Below are positions 50,758-58,578 of a DNA stretch of 64,000 nt, in pieces. The notes below the pieces were generated by a model. That model saw only the letters and a program-made list of their open reading frames with translations, made no database searches and had not been told where the DNA came from. Position 1 is the first letter of the stretch. The number at the start of each line of letters is the position of its first letter. The stretch comes from Planctomycetota bacterium. GTDB lineage: Bacteria; Planctomycetota; UBA1135; UBA2386. The stretch lies in NCBI GenBank assembly GCA_020638735.1, contig JACKHZ010000013.1, positions 124,001-188,000 of the forward strand, written 5' to 3'. Position numbers and translations under genes: made by a program.

Positions 50758-52173
50758 CTACTTGCCGGTCGACTGTCCGTCGGCGTCCCGGCGCGGATCG
50801 AAGGCCTGCTCCCGCACGACCCGCGTCGGCCGCGCCGCCGCCTCGAGCTCGGCGTCGAGGCGCTGCGCCAGCGCGCGCAGCTCGGCGACCAGCTCAGGGT
50901 GCTTCGCCGCGAGGTCCCACTGCTCGCCGACGTCCTGCTCGACCTGGTAGAGCGCGTCGGGCTTGCCCCCTTCTGCAGAACTGCCGCCGTTGCCGTCGCC
51001 GCCGAGCAGCAGCTTCCACGGCCCGCGGCGCACGCCGGCCAGCGCGCCCTTGCCGGTGTAGTAGACGAAGTGCTCGGTCGGCGACTTCGCGCCGGCCTCC
51101 CCGCGCCACAAGGCGCCGACGTCGTGGCCGTCGATCACCCGTTCCGGCAGCGCCGCGTCGACGATCGCCGCCAGCGTCGGCAGCACGTCCATCGCCGTCG
51201 ACAGCTCGCTGCACACCGTGCCCGCCGGCACGTGCCCGGGCCAACGCACGACGAACGGCACGTGCTGGCCGCCTTCCCAGTTGGTGCCCTTGCCGCCGCG
51301 CAGCGGTCCGGCGCTGCCGCCGTCGAGCTTGAACGGCAGCCACGGTCCGTTGTCGGACGAAAACAGCACGATCGTGTCGTCGCGCAGCCCGAGCTCGTCG
51401 AGCCTGTCGAGCACCCGACCGACGTTGCGGTCGATCTCCTCGATGACGTCGCCGTAGCGGCCGCGCGGGCTCGTACCCTCGAACTCCGGCGACGCGTAGA
51501 TCGGGATGTGCGGCATCGAATACGGCACGTAGGCGAAGAACGCGTTGTTGCGGTTCTGGGTGACGAACTCGAGCACCGCGTCGGTCGTGCGCCGCGTCAG
51601 CAGGTGCTGGTCCGGCTCCCACTCGACGACCGCGTTGCCCTTCATCCACGGCAGGCGGAACTGGTAGTCGTTGCCGGCGCGGCGGTGGTACTGCGCCATG
51701 TCGTTGGAGTACGGCAGCCCCGCGTAGACGTCGAAACCCTGATCGAGCGGCAACAGCCCCGGCCGGTGGCCGAGGTGCCACTTGCCGAAGCACCCGGTCA
51801 CGTAGCCGCGGTCGTGCAGCAGGTCGGCGAGCGTCACTTCGTCGGTGTGCAGGCCGTAGTCGTAGCCCGGGAAGATCACGTGCTCGTGCATCGACACGCG
51901 CTTCGGGTAGCAGCCGGTCAGCAGCGCCGCCCGTGACGGCGAGCACAGCGGCGCCGCGACGTAGAACTGCGTCATCTTGCAGCCCTCGGCGGCGAGCCGG
52001 TCGATGTGCGGCGTGCGGATCGTCGGGTGGCCCTGGCACGACAGGTCGGCGTAGCCCTGGTCGTCGGTGAAGAACAGCACGACGTTGGGGCCGGTGCGAC
52101 CGGAGTCTTGCGCACGGACGGCGCCGCAGACGACGCTCAGGACCAGCCACGACAGCGCGAGCCAGCGGTTCAT
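50758..52173 (-). CDS. Type I sulfatase, secreted
   Basis: Hydrolyses sulfate esters, probably of sulfated polysaccharides. About 471 residues with a signal peptide ending near AVRAQ. The metal site begins VVLFFTDDQGYADL (Asp37-Asp38), and the formylglycine motif is Cys77-Ser-Pro-Ser-Arg in LCSPSRAALLTG, meaning that it needs a sulfatase-maturing enzyme encoded elsewhere. Further family motifs are CFGKWHLG, YVPYSMPHIP, LFSSDNGPW and a KGTNWEGGQHVPFVVRWPG segment. Length and order fit the arylsulfatase A-like group common in Planctomycetota. It converges on blaR1; a near-match GATGCT box lies 6 nt before the ATG. Confidence 0.94.
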   Translation of the reverse strand: MNRWLALSWLVLSVVCGAVRAQDSGRTGPNVVLFFTDDQGYADLSCQGHPTIRTPHIDRLAAEGCKMTQFYVAAPLCSPSRAALLTGCYPKRVSMHEHVIFPGYDYGLHTDEVTLADLLHDRGYVTGCFGKWHLGHRPGLLPLDQGFDVYAGLPYSNDMAQYHRRAGNDYQFRLPWMKGNAVVEWEPDQHLLTRRTTDAVLEFVTQNRNNAFFAYVPYSMPHIPIYASPEFEGTSPRGRYGDVIEEIDRNVGRVLDRLDELGLRDDTIVLFSSDNGPWLPFKLDGGSAGPLRGGKGTNWEGGQHVPFVVRWPGHVPAGTVCSELSTAMDVLPTLAAIVDAALPERVIDGHDVGALWRGEAGAKSPTEHFVYYTGKGALAGVRRGPWKLLLGGDGNGGSSAEGGKPDALYQVEQDVGEQWDLAAKHPELVAELRALAQRLDAELEAAARPTRVVREQAFDPRRDADGQSTGK

Positions 52174-52310
52174 CGGCGCAGCATCGCTCCGGCGCGTGCG
52201 GGATGCGAGCGACCATGCCGACGAGCCTCGTGGCATGGCCGGTTGGGCCACCGCTGCAAAGGGATGTCGCAGCGGCGGACGCCTCGCATGGCCCGGGGCC
52301 ACCTGGCGGG

Positions 52311-52316
52311 TAGACT
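52311..52316 (+). promoter_or_regulatory. -10-like box TAGACT upstream of the spermidine-synthase-like gene
   Basis: TAGACT lies 28 nt before ATG 52345, so the transcript would carry a short leader. No clear -35. Confidence 0.25.
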
Positions 52317-52344
52317 CCCCCCGCCGCATCGCCACCGCCGCTCG

Positions 52345-54570
52345 ATGAATCCGATCCGACCCGTCGCCTTCCTGCTGTTCGTCGTCTCGGGTTTCTGCGG
52401 CCTCGTCTACCAGATCGTCTGGCTGCGCCTCGCCTTCGCGGCCTTCGGCATCGTCACGCCGGTGCTGTCGGTGCTGTTGTCGGCGTTCATGGCGGGTCTC
52501 GCGCTCGGCTCGTGGCTCGGCGGCAAGCTGGCCAGGAACCTGCAGGCGCGCGGCGCTGCCGCCGGCGCGATCGGCTACGGGCTCGTCGAATGGGGCATCG
52601 CCGTCGGCGCGGTCGCGGTGCCGTGGGCGTTCACCACCGGCGAGCAGTCGCTGCTGACCGTCGGCGACTGGTCGTCCGGCAGCTACATGACGACCTCGGC
52701 GCTGATCATCGCCGGCCCGATCGTCGTGTTCGCGACGCTGATGGGCGCGACCTTCCCGCTGATGATGGCGTTCCTGCGCGCGGCGATGCCCGGCGAAGAG
52801 CGCACCTTCAGCCACCTGTACCTGGGCAACGTGATCGGCGCGATGCTCGGCGCCGCGACCACCGCGATGGTGCTGGTCGAGAGCCTCGGCTTCCGCGACA
52901 CGCTGCTGGTCGCCGCCGCGGGCAACGTGCTGATCGGCGGCGGGGCGATGCTGCTGCCGATGCTGGCGCGTGGGCGGACCAACGACGCGGCAGCCGCCGT
53001 CGCCGACGCAGCGCCGGCGGTGGTGCCGATCGCCACCGGCCTGACGCCGCGGTTGCGGCTGTGGCTGCTGTTCGCCACCGGCTTCACGTCGATGGCGATG
53101 GAGGTCGCGTGGACGCGCGCCTTCACGCCGATCCTCTACACGACGATCTACGCGTTCGCCGCGGTGCTGACCGTCTACCTCGCCGCGACCTGGATCGGCT
53201 CGGCGATCTACCGCCGCCACCTGCGCCGCGGCACGCCGGCCAGCGGCGCCACGGTGCTGGCGCTGCTGTTCGTCTCGTCGCTGCTGCCGCTGGTGCTCAA
53301 CGATCCCGCGGTGCACGAGAGCGTGACGATCGTGCTGTTGAGCATCGTGCCGATCTCGGCGCTGCTCGGCTACCTGACGCCGCAGCTGATCGACGAACAC
53401 GCGCGCGGCGAACCCGCCGGCGCCGGCTTCGCCTACGCGGTCAACGTGCTCGGCTGCATCCTCGGCCCGCTGCTCGCCGGCTACGTGCTGCTGCCCGAGG
53501 TCGGGGTCAAGTGGACGCTGCTGCTGAGCGCGGCGGTGTATCCGCTGTTCTTGCTCGCGGCGCGACCCGAGCGGGCGAACACCCTGTGGCGCGCCGCGAC
53601 CACCGCCGGCCTGCTGGCGCTCGGGCTCGGCGCGTTCGTCGTGCGCACGCACGAGGACCCGAGCCTGCACGAGGGCTGCGAGGTGCGCCGCGATCACGTC
53701 GCGACGGTGGTGTCGTTCGGCGAAGGCCGCGACAAGCGCATGCTCGTCAACGGCGTCGGCATCACCACGCTGACGCCGCTGACCAAGGTCATGGCGCACA
53801 TGCCGCTGATCATGCGCGAGACCCCGCCGGAGTCGACGCTGGTGATCTGCTTCGGCATGGGCACGACGTTCCGCTCGCTGACGACGTGGGGCGGCCGCAC
53901 CACCGCGGTGGACCTGGTGCCGAGCGTGCCGGCCGCGTTCGGCTACTACTGGGACGACGCCGCCGAGGTGCTGGCGCGGCCGGGCGCCCGCATCGTCGTC
54001 GACGACGGCCGCCGCTTCCTGAAGCGCACCACCGAGAAGTTCGACCTCGTCACCATCGACCCGCCGCCGCCGGTCGAGGCGGGTGGCTCGAGCCTGCTCT
54101 ACTCGCAGGAGTTCTACGAGATCCTGCGGCAGCGCCTGTCGCCGACCGGCCTGCTCGCGCAGTGGTATCCGGCCACGGCCGCCGACGACAACGAGCTGAT
54201 CAAGCAGGCGGTCGTCAACACGGTGTCGCGGGTGTTCCGCCACGTCGTCGTCTTCCGCGCGTACGAACCGCCGCACGTCGGGCTGCATGTCTTCGCCGCC
54301 GACTGGGAGATCGTGCCGCCGAGCGTCGAGGTGGCGATCGCGCGCATGCCCGAAGCGGCGCGCAAGGACCTGCTCGAATGGACCGACGGCATGCCGCTGC
54401 AGGCCGCGTGGCCGCTCGCGCTCGGTCAGCGGATCGAGCTCGAGGACGTGATGCCGGAGAACGACCGCCTCGGCATCACCGACGACAGGCCGTTCAACGA
54501 GTACTTCCTGCTGCGGCGCTGGCTGACCGGCCCGCGCGACTGGCTCGAGAACACGCTGCCGCCGCGCTGA
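52345..54570 (+). CDS. Membrane protein fused to a spermidine-synthase-like domain
   Basis: About 741 residues. The N-terminal two-thirds contain about 12 membrane segments of the type found in fused spermidine synthases (FLLFVVSGFCGLVYQIVWLR at the start, then GSWLGGKLARN, GNVIGAMLGA, and a repeat of the pattern from GFTSMAMEVAWTR). Residues about 450-700 form a Rossmann methyltransferase-like fold: ICFGMGTTFRSLTTWG, VDLVPSVPAAFGY, IVVDDGRRFLKRTTEKFDLV and TIDPPPPVE. The domain is degenerate relative to true aminopropyltransferases and its substrate is unknown. ATG 52345 begins at the first hydrophobic segment. It converges on the 575-residue gene with 3 bp between stops. Confidence 0.88.
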   Translation: MNPIRPVAFLLFVVSGFCGLVYQIVWLRLAFAAFGIVTPVLSVLLSAFMAGLALGSWLGGKLARNLQARGAAAGAIGYGLVEWGIAVGAVAVPWAFTTGEQSLLTVGDWSSGSYMTTSALIIAGPIVVFATLMGATFPLMMAFLRAAMPGEERTFSHLYLGNVIGAMLGAATTAMVLVESLGFRDTLLVAAAGNVLIGGGAMLLPMLARGRTNDAAAAVADAAPAVVPIATGLTPRLRLWLLFATGFTSMAMEVAWTRAFTPILYTTIYAFAAVLTVYLAATWIGSAIYRRHLRRGTPASGATVLALLFVSSLLPLVLNDPAVHESVTIVLLSIVPISALLGYLTPQLIDEHARGEPAGAGFAYAVNVLGCILGPLLAGYVLLPEVGVKWTLLLSAAVYPLFLLAARPERANTLWRAATTAGLLALGLGAFVVRTHEDPSLHEGCEVRRDHVATVVSFGEGRDKRMLVNGVGITTLTPLTKVMAHMPLIMRETPPESTLVICFGMGTTFRSLTTWGGRTTAVDLVPSVPAAFGYYWDDAAEVLARPGARIVVDDGRRFLKRTTEKFDLVTIDPPPPVEAGGSSLLYSQEFYEILRQRLSPTGLLAQWYPATAADDNELIKQAVVNTVSRVFRHVVVFRAYEPPHVGLHVFAADWEIVPPSVEVAIARMPEAARKDLLEWTDGMPLQAAWPLALGQRIELEDVMPENDRLGITDDRPFNEYFLLRRWLTGPRDWLENTLPPR

Positions 54571-54573
54571 CCT

Positions 54574-56301
54574 TCAACGACACGACGGCGGCGCTTCGCA
54601 CGAATCGCGCAGCACGTCGTCGAGCTTCGGCGCAGCGTCGACGTCGACCGCGAGCTGCGCGGTCGCGGACGCCTCGACCAGCCACGCGCGCACGGCGACC
54701 GGTCGACCGTGCACGACCAGCGTCGCGGTGTCGTCGCACCACGACTGGTAGGGCATGCGCCGCAGCGGCCGGCCCGTCTCGTCGAGGATCTGCAACGTCG
54801 GCGGCCGCTCGTCGGACTCGCGCAGCAGCCACGACAGGCCGAACGCGTCGCCGTCCTCGTCGCCGATCGGCTGGGTCAGACGCAGCGTGACGGTGGCGCC
54901 CTCGAAGCTCGCTTCGAGGCCAGGCTGCGCAGGTTCGTCAGCGGTCAGCAGGACCTCGCGTACCACGGTCGGCACGCGCACCTCGACCGTGCCGCGCATG
55001 CGCGCGATCGCGTCGGGGTCCTCGGCGCCGTCGAACGAGTAGCGCTGGCAGGCCAGCGCCGGCGTCGCGCCGCGCTCGTTGATCTGCTCCGAGACGACCT
55101 CGCCATCGGGTCCTTCGGCCTCGGCGTCGAGCCAACGGATCTCCGCGAACGCGCTGTTGGCGCCGAGCGGCAGGTGCACGTGCAGATCGCTCTGGTTGAA
55201 CTCGAACATCGAGGTCATGCGGCCGGCGACCACCGAGAACTGCTCGACGTCGGCGGGCGACAGCTCGACGAACTGCGGCACCGCGCGCGGCGGCAGGTAG
55301 CGCGGGGCCACGGCGACCGGCCAGTTGCCGTCGGCGTCCTGCTGCGGCGGCGCGCTGGCGCTGACCTCGAACTCGCGGCGCGCGACCTCGAGCACGACCA
55401 GCACTTCGACCGCGGCGACGACACCCGTGAAGCGCACGTCGGTGGTCCAGCTGCCGCGCGTGCGCTGCGACTGCGATTCGCGGCTGCGCAGGCGGGTCCC
55501 GGTGGCGTCGCGGCCGGCGATGATGCGCGGGGTCTCGCCCGGCGCGCCGATCACGGTGACGCGCACGCAGTCGTTGGCGACGCTGTCGAGGCGGATCGTC
55601 ACGTCCCCGTCGGCCCGCTCCTGGCCGACGTCGGCGGCAGCGAAGCTCGCACGCGCGACGCGCGACGGCGTCTCCAGCACGCACGCGCCGCTCGCCGCGA
55701 CGAGGTCCTGGCCGGGATCCTCGACCAGCTTCAGCTCGCTGTTCTGCCGACCGTCGCTGCCGACCATCGCGCCGAAGCCGGCGCGTTCCTCGTCGGGCGG
55801 CGCGACCTCGACCGGACCATCGGCCGTCGCGCCGGCGGTCCAGCGCACCTGCACGCTGCTCAGCTCGAGACCGGGCAGCACGAACAGGTCGCCCTCGATG
55901 GTCTGCTCGAGGTCCCAGCGATGACCGAGGAAGAACGCGCTGCGCAGGGTCGCGACCGCCGCTTCGACGGCGTCGGCGTCGACGTCACCGGGCACCGGCC
56001 GGGCATCGGCCTCGCTCGCCACCGGCCCGTCGCTCGGCTGCAGGCCCTGCTCGAACGACTCCTTCATCGCGGCGAAGAACTGCAGCCCCTGCAAGAACTC
56101 GCGAAAGCCGTCGGCGCTCGACGTCGCCATGCCGAGCACGTCCATCGCCGGGTCGATGCGTTCGGCCAGCTCGAAGACCTCGATCGCGCGCTCGGCGAAG
56201 GCGCGTCGCTGCGCCGCGTCGCCGGCGAGCACCTGCACCGACGCCTCCATGCCGTCGAGCCCTTCCCCCGCCGCGATGCGCTGCAGCAACGTGTCGATCA
56301 T
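54574..56301 (-). CDS. Unknown 575-residue protein, last gene of the MNIO operon
   Basis: Begins 10 bp after the small partner gene, but a TAGATT box ends 7 nt before its ATG, so it may also have its own promoter. There is no signal peptide. Residues 1-130 are helical (GLDGMEASVQVLAGDAAQRR, AAMKESFEQGLQPS); the rest is rich in beta strands with repeated sandwich-like units (EGDLFVLPGLELSSVQVRWT, VTIRLDSVANDCVRVTVIG, EVRVPTVVREVLLTADEPAQ). I recognise no family. Its link to the MNIO genes rests only on position and strand. Confidence 0.72.
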   Translation of the reverse strand: MIDTLLQRIAAGEGLDGMEASVQVLAGDAAQRRAFAERAIEVFELAERIDPAMDVLGMATSSADGFREFLQGLQFFAAMKESFEQGLQPSDGPVASEADARPVPGDVDADAVEAAVATLRSAFFLGHRWDLEQTIEGDLFVLPGLELSSVQVRWTAGATADGPVEVAPPDEERAGFGAMVGSDGRQNSELKLVEDPGQDLVAASGACVLETPSRVARASFAAADVGQERADGDVTIRLDSVANDCVRVTVIGAPGETPRIIAGRDATGTRLRSRESQSQRTRGSWTTDVRFTGVVAAVEVLVVLEVARREFEVSASAPPQQDADGNWPVAVAPRYLPPRAVPQFVELSPADVEQFSVVAGRMTSMFEFNQSDLHVHLPLGANSAFAEIRWLDAEAEGPDGEVVSEQINERGATPALACQRYSFDGAEDPDAIARMRGTVEVRVPTVVREVLLTADEPAQPGLEASFEGATVTLRLTQPIGDEDGDAFGLSWLLRESDERPPTLQILDETGRPLRRMPYQSWCDDTATLVVHGRPVAVRAWLVEASATAQLAVDVDAAPKLDDVLRDSCEAPPSCR

Positions 56302-56308
56302 GCCGCGG

Positions 56309-56314
56309 AATCTA
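56309..56314 (-). promoter_or_regulatory. Start-proximal -10-like box TAGATT
   Basis: On the minus strand TAGATT ends 7 nt before ATG 56301 and includes the TAG stop of the upstream gene. It could give separate expression of the 575-residue protein. Confidence 0.3.
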
Positions 56315-56644
56315 TCCTCGCCATTCGGCCCAAGCAGCAGCCTCGGCCCAAGGATCGAGCGCGGCGACCGGCACGGCCTGGTGATAGCCGCGGAAGGCGG
56401 CGGCGAAGGCGGCGGGATCGCGCTCGAACCACTGCATGGCGTCGTCGGAAGCGGCGATCAGGCGTTGGAAGCGCAGCTTGGCGATCAGCAGCGCTGCGAC
56501 CTTGGCGCCGTCGCCGTCGATCGCAAGCTCCGGCAGCAGGTCACGGCAACGCTGCACGGGATCGCCGATGCAGAGCGCTTCACCGAGCCGCTGCTGCAGC
56601 GCGGCGAGCGCCGCCAACTCCTTGTCGCAGGACGCGTCAGACAT
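56312..56644 (-). CDS. Putative MNIO partner protein (small helical protein)
   Basis: About 110 residues, fully helical, with three cysteines in the first 33 residues. MNIO/DUF692 enzymes act with a partner that binds the precursor peptide (HvfC/DUF2063, TglI, MbnC); such partners often contain a stretch like FERDPAAFAAAFRGYHQAVP, seen here at about residues 72-91. I cannot assign it to DUF2063 with certainty. Its ATG overlaps the end of the MNIO gene by 8 bp, which argues for stoichiometric expression. The partner role is inferred from position, size and general look. Confidence 0.62.
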   Translation of the reverse strand: MSDASCDKELAALAALQQRLGEALCIGDPVQRCRDLLPELAIDGDGAKVAALLIAKLRFQRLIAASDDAMQWFERDPAAFAAAFRGYHQAVPVAALDPWAEAAAWAEWRG

Positions 56645-57521
56645 GCGCCATCACCTCGCGCATGCGGCGCAGCTCGTCGCGCACGGTGCTCACCGCGCCC
56701 TCGTCGATGGTGCCTTCCATGCGTTCGAGGGTGACGCCGCGCAGGTTGCCGCAGCGCGGCAGCACCCGCTCGAACAGCTGCCAGACGGGCTCGGGCACCG
56801 CGTCGTCGTGGCTGTCGAGGCGCAGCGTGCGACCGTCGGGAAGCCAACCGTCGGGGCTGTCGCGACCACCCGACAAGTGGATCTCGATGACGCGCGACAG
56901 GTCGAGCCGGGCGAGATAGTCATCGACGTCGGCGCCGCTGTTCTGCGCCATCGTCCACGCGTTGTGCAGGTCGAGCAGCAGGTGCGTGTGCGGCGACGAC
57001 AGGATCTCGGCGAGGAACCGTGGCTCGTCGAGCCAGTCGCCGAGCAGGAAGTAGAACACGCTGTTCTCGACGCCGACGTCGGGCACGACCTGTTGCAGCG
57101 ACAGCAAGCGCTCGCGCACCAGGCGCGCCGCGACCTCCGTCATCGGCAGCGCGACCGGCAGCGCCACGCCGCGGTCGCCTAGCACCGATGCACCGAGGTG
57201 ATCGGTCAGCCAGCGGAAGCCGAACGCCGCCTGCATCGCCGCGACCATCTCCTGCCACTCGCGCTGCCGCGGCCGATCGCTCGCCGCCGCGGTGCCGAAG
57301 CTGCCGTGTACGGCGTGCGCGACGAACGGCTTGTCGTGCGCGGCGCCGATGCGCAGGTACTCGCGCCAGAAGCCGTTGGGCTCGATCGCGCCGGTCGAGA
57401 CGTCGCGCCGCCATGCCGTCTCCGGCGTCACCTCCAGGTAGTCGACCTCGGCGAACCGCGGCGCCAGCAGCTCCAGGTAGGCCGGCTCCGGCTGCAGGGT
57501 GAGGCCGACGGCGACCGTCAC
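56637..57521 (-). CDS. DUF692/MNIO family multinuclear iron oxidative enzyme
   Basis: Family members (MbnB, TglH, HvfB/ChrH types) use two or three iron ions and O2 to modify cysteine-containing peptides. About 294 residues, the usual length. Expected TIM-barrel motifs occur in order: LEVTPE (Glu30/Glu34), AHAVHGSFG (His69, His72), LTDHLG (His108), VENSVFYF (Glu152), LLLDLHNAW (Asp184, His186, Asn187), IEIHLSGG (His215), LDSHDDAVPEPVW (Asp236, His238) and LERMEG (Glu267). The sequence is divergent, for example LDLHN where LDVNN is usual. The GTG start overlaps the stop of the Tat-signal protein (GTGA). Family call is firm, reaction unknown. Confidence 0.85.
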   Translation of the reverse strand: MTVAVGLTLQPEPAYLELLAPRFAEVDYLEVTPETAWRRDVSTGAIEPNGFWREYLRIGAAHDKPFVAHAVHGSFGTAAASDRPRQREWQEMVAAMQAAFGFRWLTDHLGASVLGDRGVALPVALPMTEVAARLVRERLLSLQQVVPDVGVENSVFYFLLGDWLDEPRFLAEILSSPHTHLLLDLHNAWTMAQNSGADVDDYLARLDLSRVIEIHLSGGRDSPDGWLPDGRTLRLDSHDDAVPEPVWQLFERVLPRCGNLRGVTLERMEGTIDEGAVSTVRDELRRMREVMAHV

Positions 57522-58519
57522 TGCTGCTGCACGTAGAAGGTCAGGAAGCGCTCGGCGAGCGGCGGCATCATGCCCATGCCGCAGGCGATCATGCCCGACT
57601 GCTCCTTCTCCTTCGGGGTGGGGTGCTCGTACTCGCCGCCACAGCCGCCGCCGCGCCGCCAACGCGCGCCGGCCAGCTCCTCGTGCACGACGACGGCGTC
57701 GATCGCGGCGACGAGCTGCGCGCTGCGCGCCGCGCGCCGCGGCTGCTCGAAGTCCTCCATCGCGTGACGCACGAACGCCGTCGCCCGCACCAGCAGTTCC
57801 TGCTTGGGCAGCTTGTTGCCGGCGAGCCACAGCTCGAGCTGCTGCTTCTCCGCGTCGGTCAGCACCTCGGCGTTGGCCTTGGCCAGCGCCGCCAACGACG
57901 CACCGTGTCGGTGCCTGGCAGCGATCAACGCATCGCCCATGGCGGCGAGACCCTGCTCGACGTGGCGCTTCGCCCGCTGGTCGTAGTCCTCAGGCTTCTC
58001 GTCCGGCACGAATTCGACGCGGAACTCACCGAGCTCCACCTCGACCGGCGTTGCGTGCGACTTCTCGCCGTCGGCGCCGACGTCGACCCACATCATCGTC
58101 GGTGTACCGACCACTTCGGCGTCGAGCAGCTTCTTCACCTCGCTCGGCTTGGCGCAGCACGGCACGGTCATGCCGATCTCGAGCTTGACGAGGTCGCGGG
58201 CGTGGGTGACGAAGGCACCGAACCACCCACCTCGCAGCCCCTCCTCGGTGACATCGCGATCCGGCACGACGAACACCAACAGCGGCTTGTGCTGTTCGCG
58301 CGCCTGCTCGATCGCCTCCTTCAGCTGTTCCTCACGCGCCGCGGCGAGCACCCGCTCCTGTTCGGTCTTCTTCGGATAGGGGTCGTGCGCCTTCTGCGGG
58401 TCCTGGGTCACCGGCTCCTGCGGCGCGGCGAACCAGCGGCTCAGCCACTTCGGTGCCATGGAGGCCCCGGCCGCCCCGAGGCCGAGGGAGAACAGCGAAC
58501 GGCGATCGATCTGGTTCAT
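57518..58519 (-). CDS. Tat-signal protein with thioredoxin-like region and Gly/Cys/Met-rich tail, candidate MNIO substrate
   Basis: About 333 residues. The N-terminus has a twin-arginine signal (DRRSLF, residues 5-10, then LGLGAAGAS). Residues 75-150 resemble a thioredoxin-like fold: KPLLVFVVPDRDV, VKLEIGMTVPCC (Cys121-Cys122) and a cis-Pro-type GTPTMMWVD; the usual CxxC is absent. A helical part follows. The C-terminal 45 residues are distinctive: RRGGGCGGEYEHP, then MIACGMGMMPP, with Cys293 and Cys313. MNIO enzymes modify cysteines of linked precursors, some of which (bufferins) are exported, so this tail is the natural candidate for modification. Catalytic use by the enzyme is inferred. 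A TAGCAT box lies 45 nt upstream. Confidence 0.75.
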   Translation of the reverse strand: MNQIDRRSLFSLGLGAAGASMAPKWLSRWFAAPQEPVTQDPQKAHDPYPKKTEQERVLAAAREEQLKEAIEQAREQHKPLLVFVVPDRDVTEEGLRGGWFGAFVTHARDLVKLEIGMTVPCCAKPSEVKKLLDAEVVGTPTMMWVDVGADGEKSHATPVEVELGEFRVEFVPDEKPEDYDQRAKRHVEQGLAAMGDALIAARHRHGASLAALAKANAEVLTDAEKQQLELWLAGNKLPKQELLVRATAFVRHAMEDFEQPRRAARSAQLVAAIDAVVVHEELAGARWRRGGGCGGEYEHPTPKEKEQSGMIACGMGMMPPLAERFLTFYVQQQ

Positions 58520-58578
58520 GTGGCGGCGCTCCGACGGGCTCGGCGCCCGGAAGTTCCCTGATGCATGCTAGCCGGCTC

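Noticed and set aside
52174..54288. Upstream extension of the sulfatase frame to 54288
   Set aside because: The extension is antisense to the spermidine-synthase-like protein and low complexity; the signal peptide at 52173 marks the true start.
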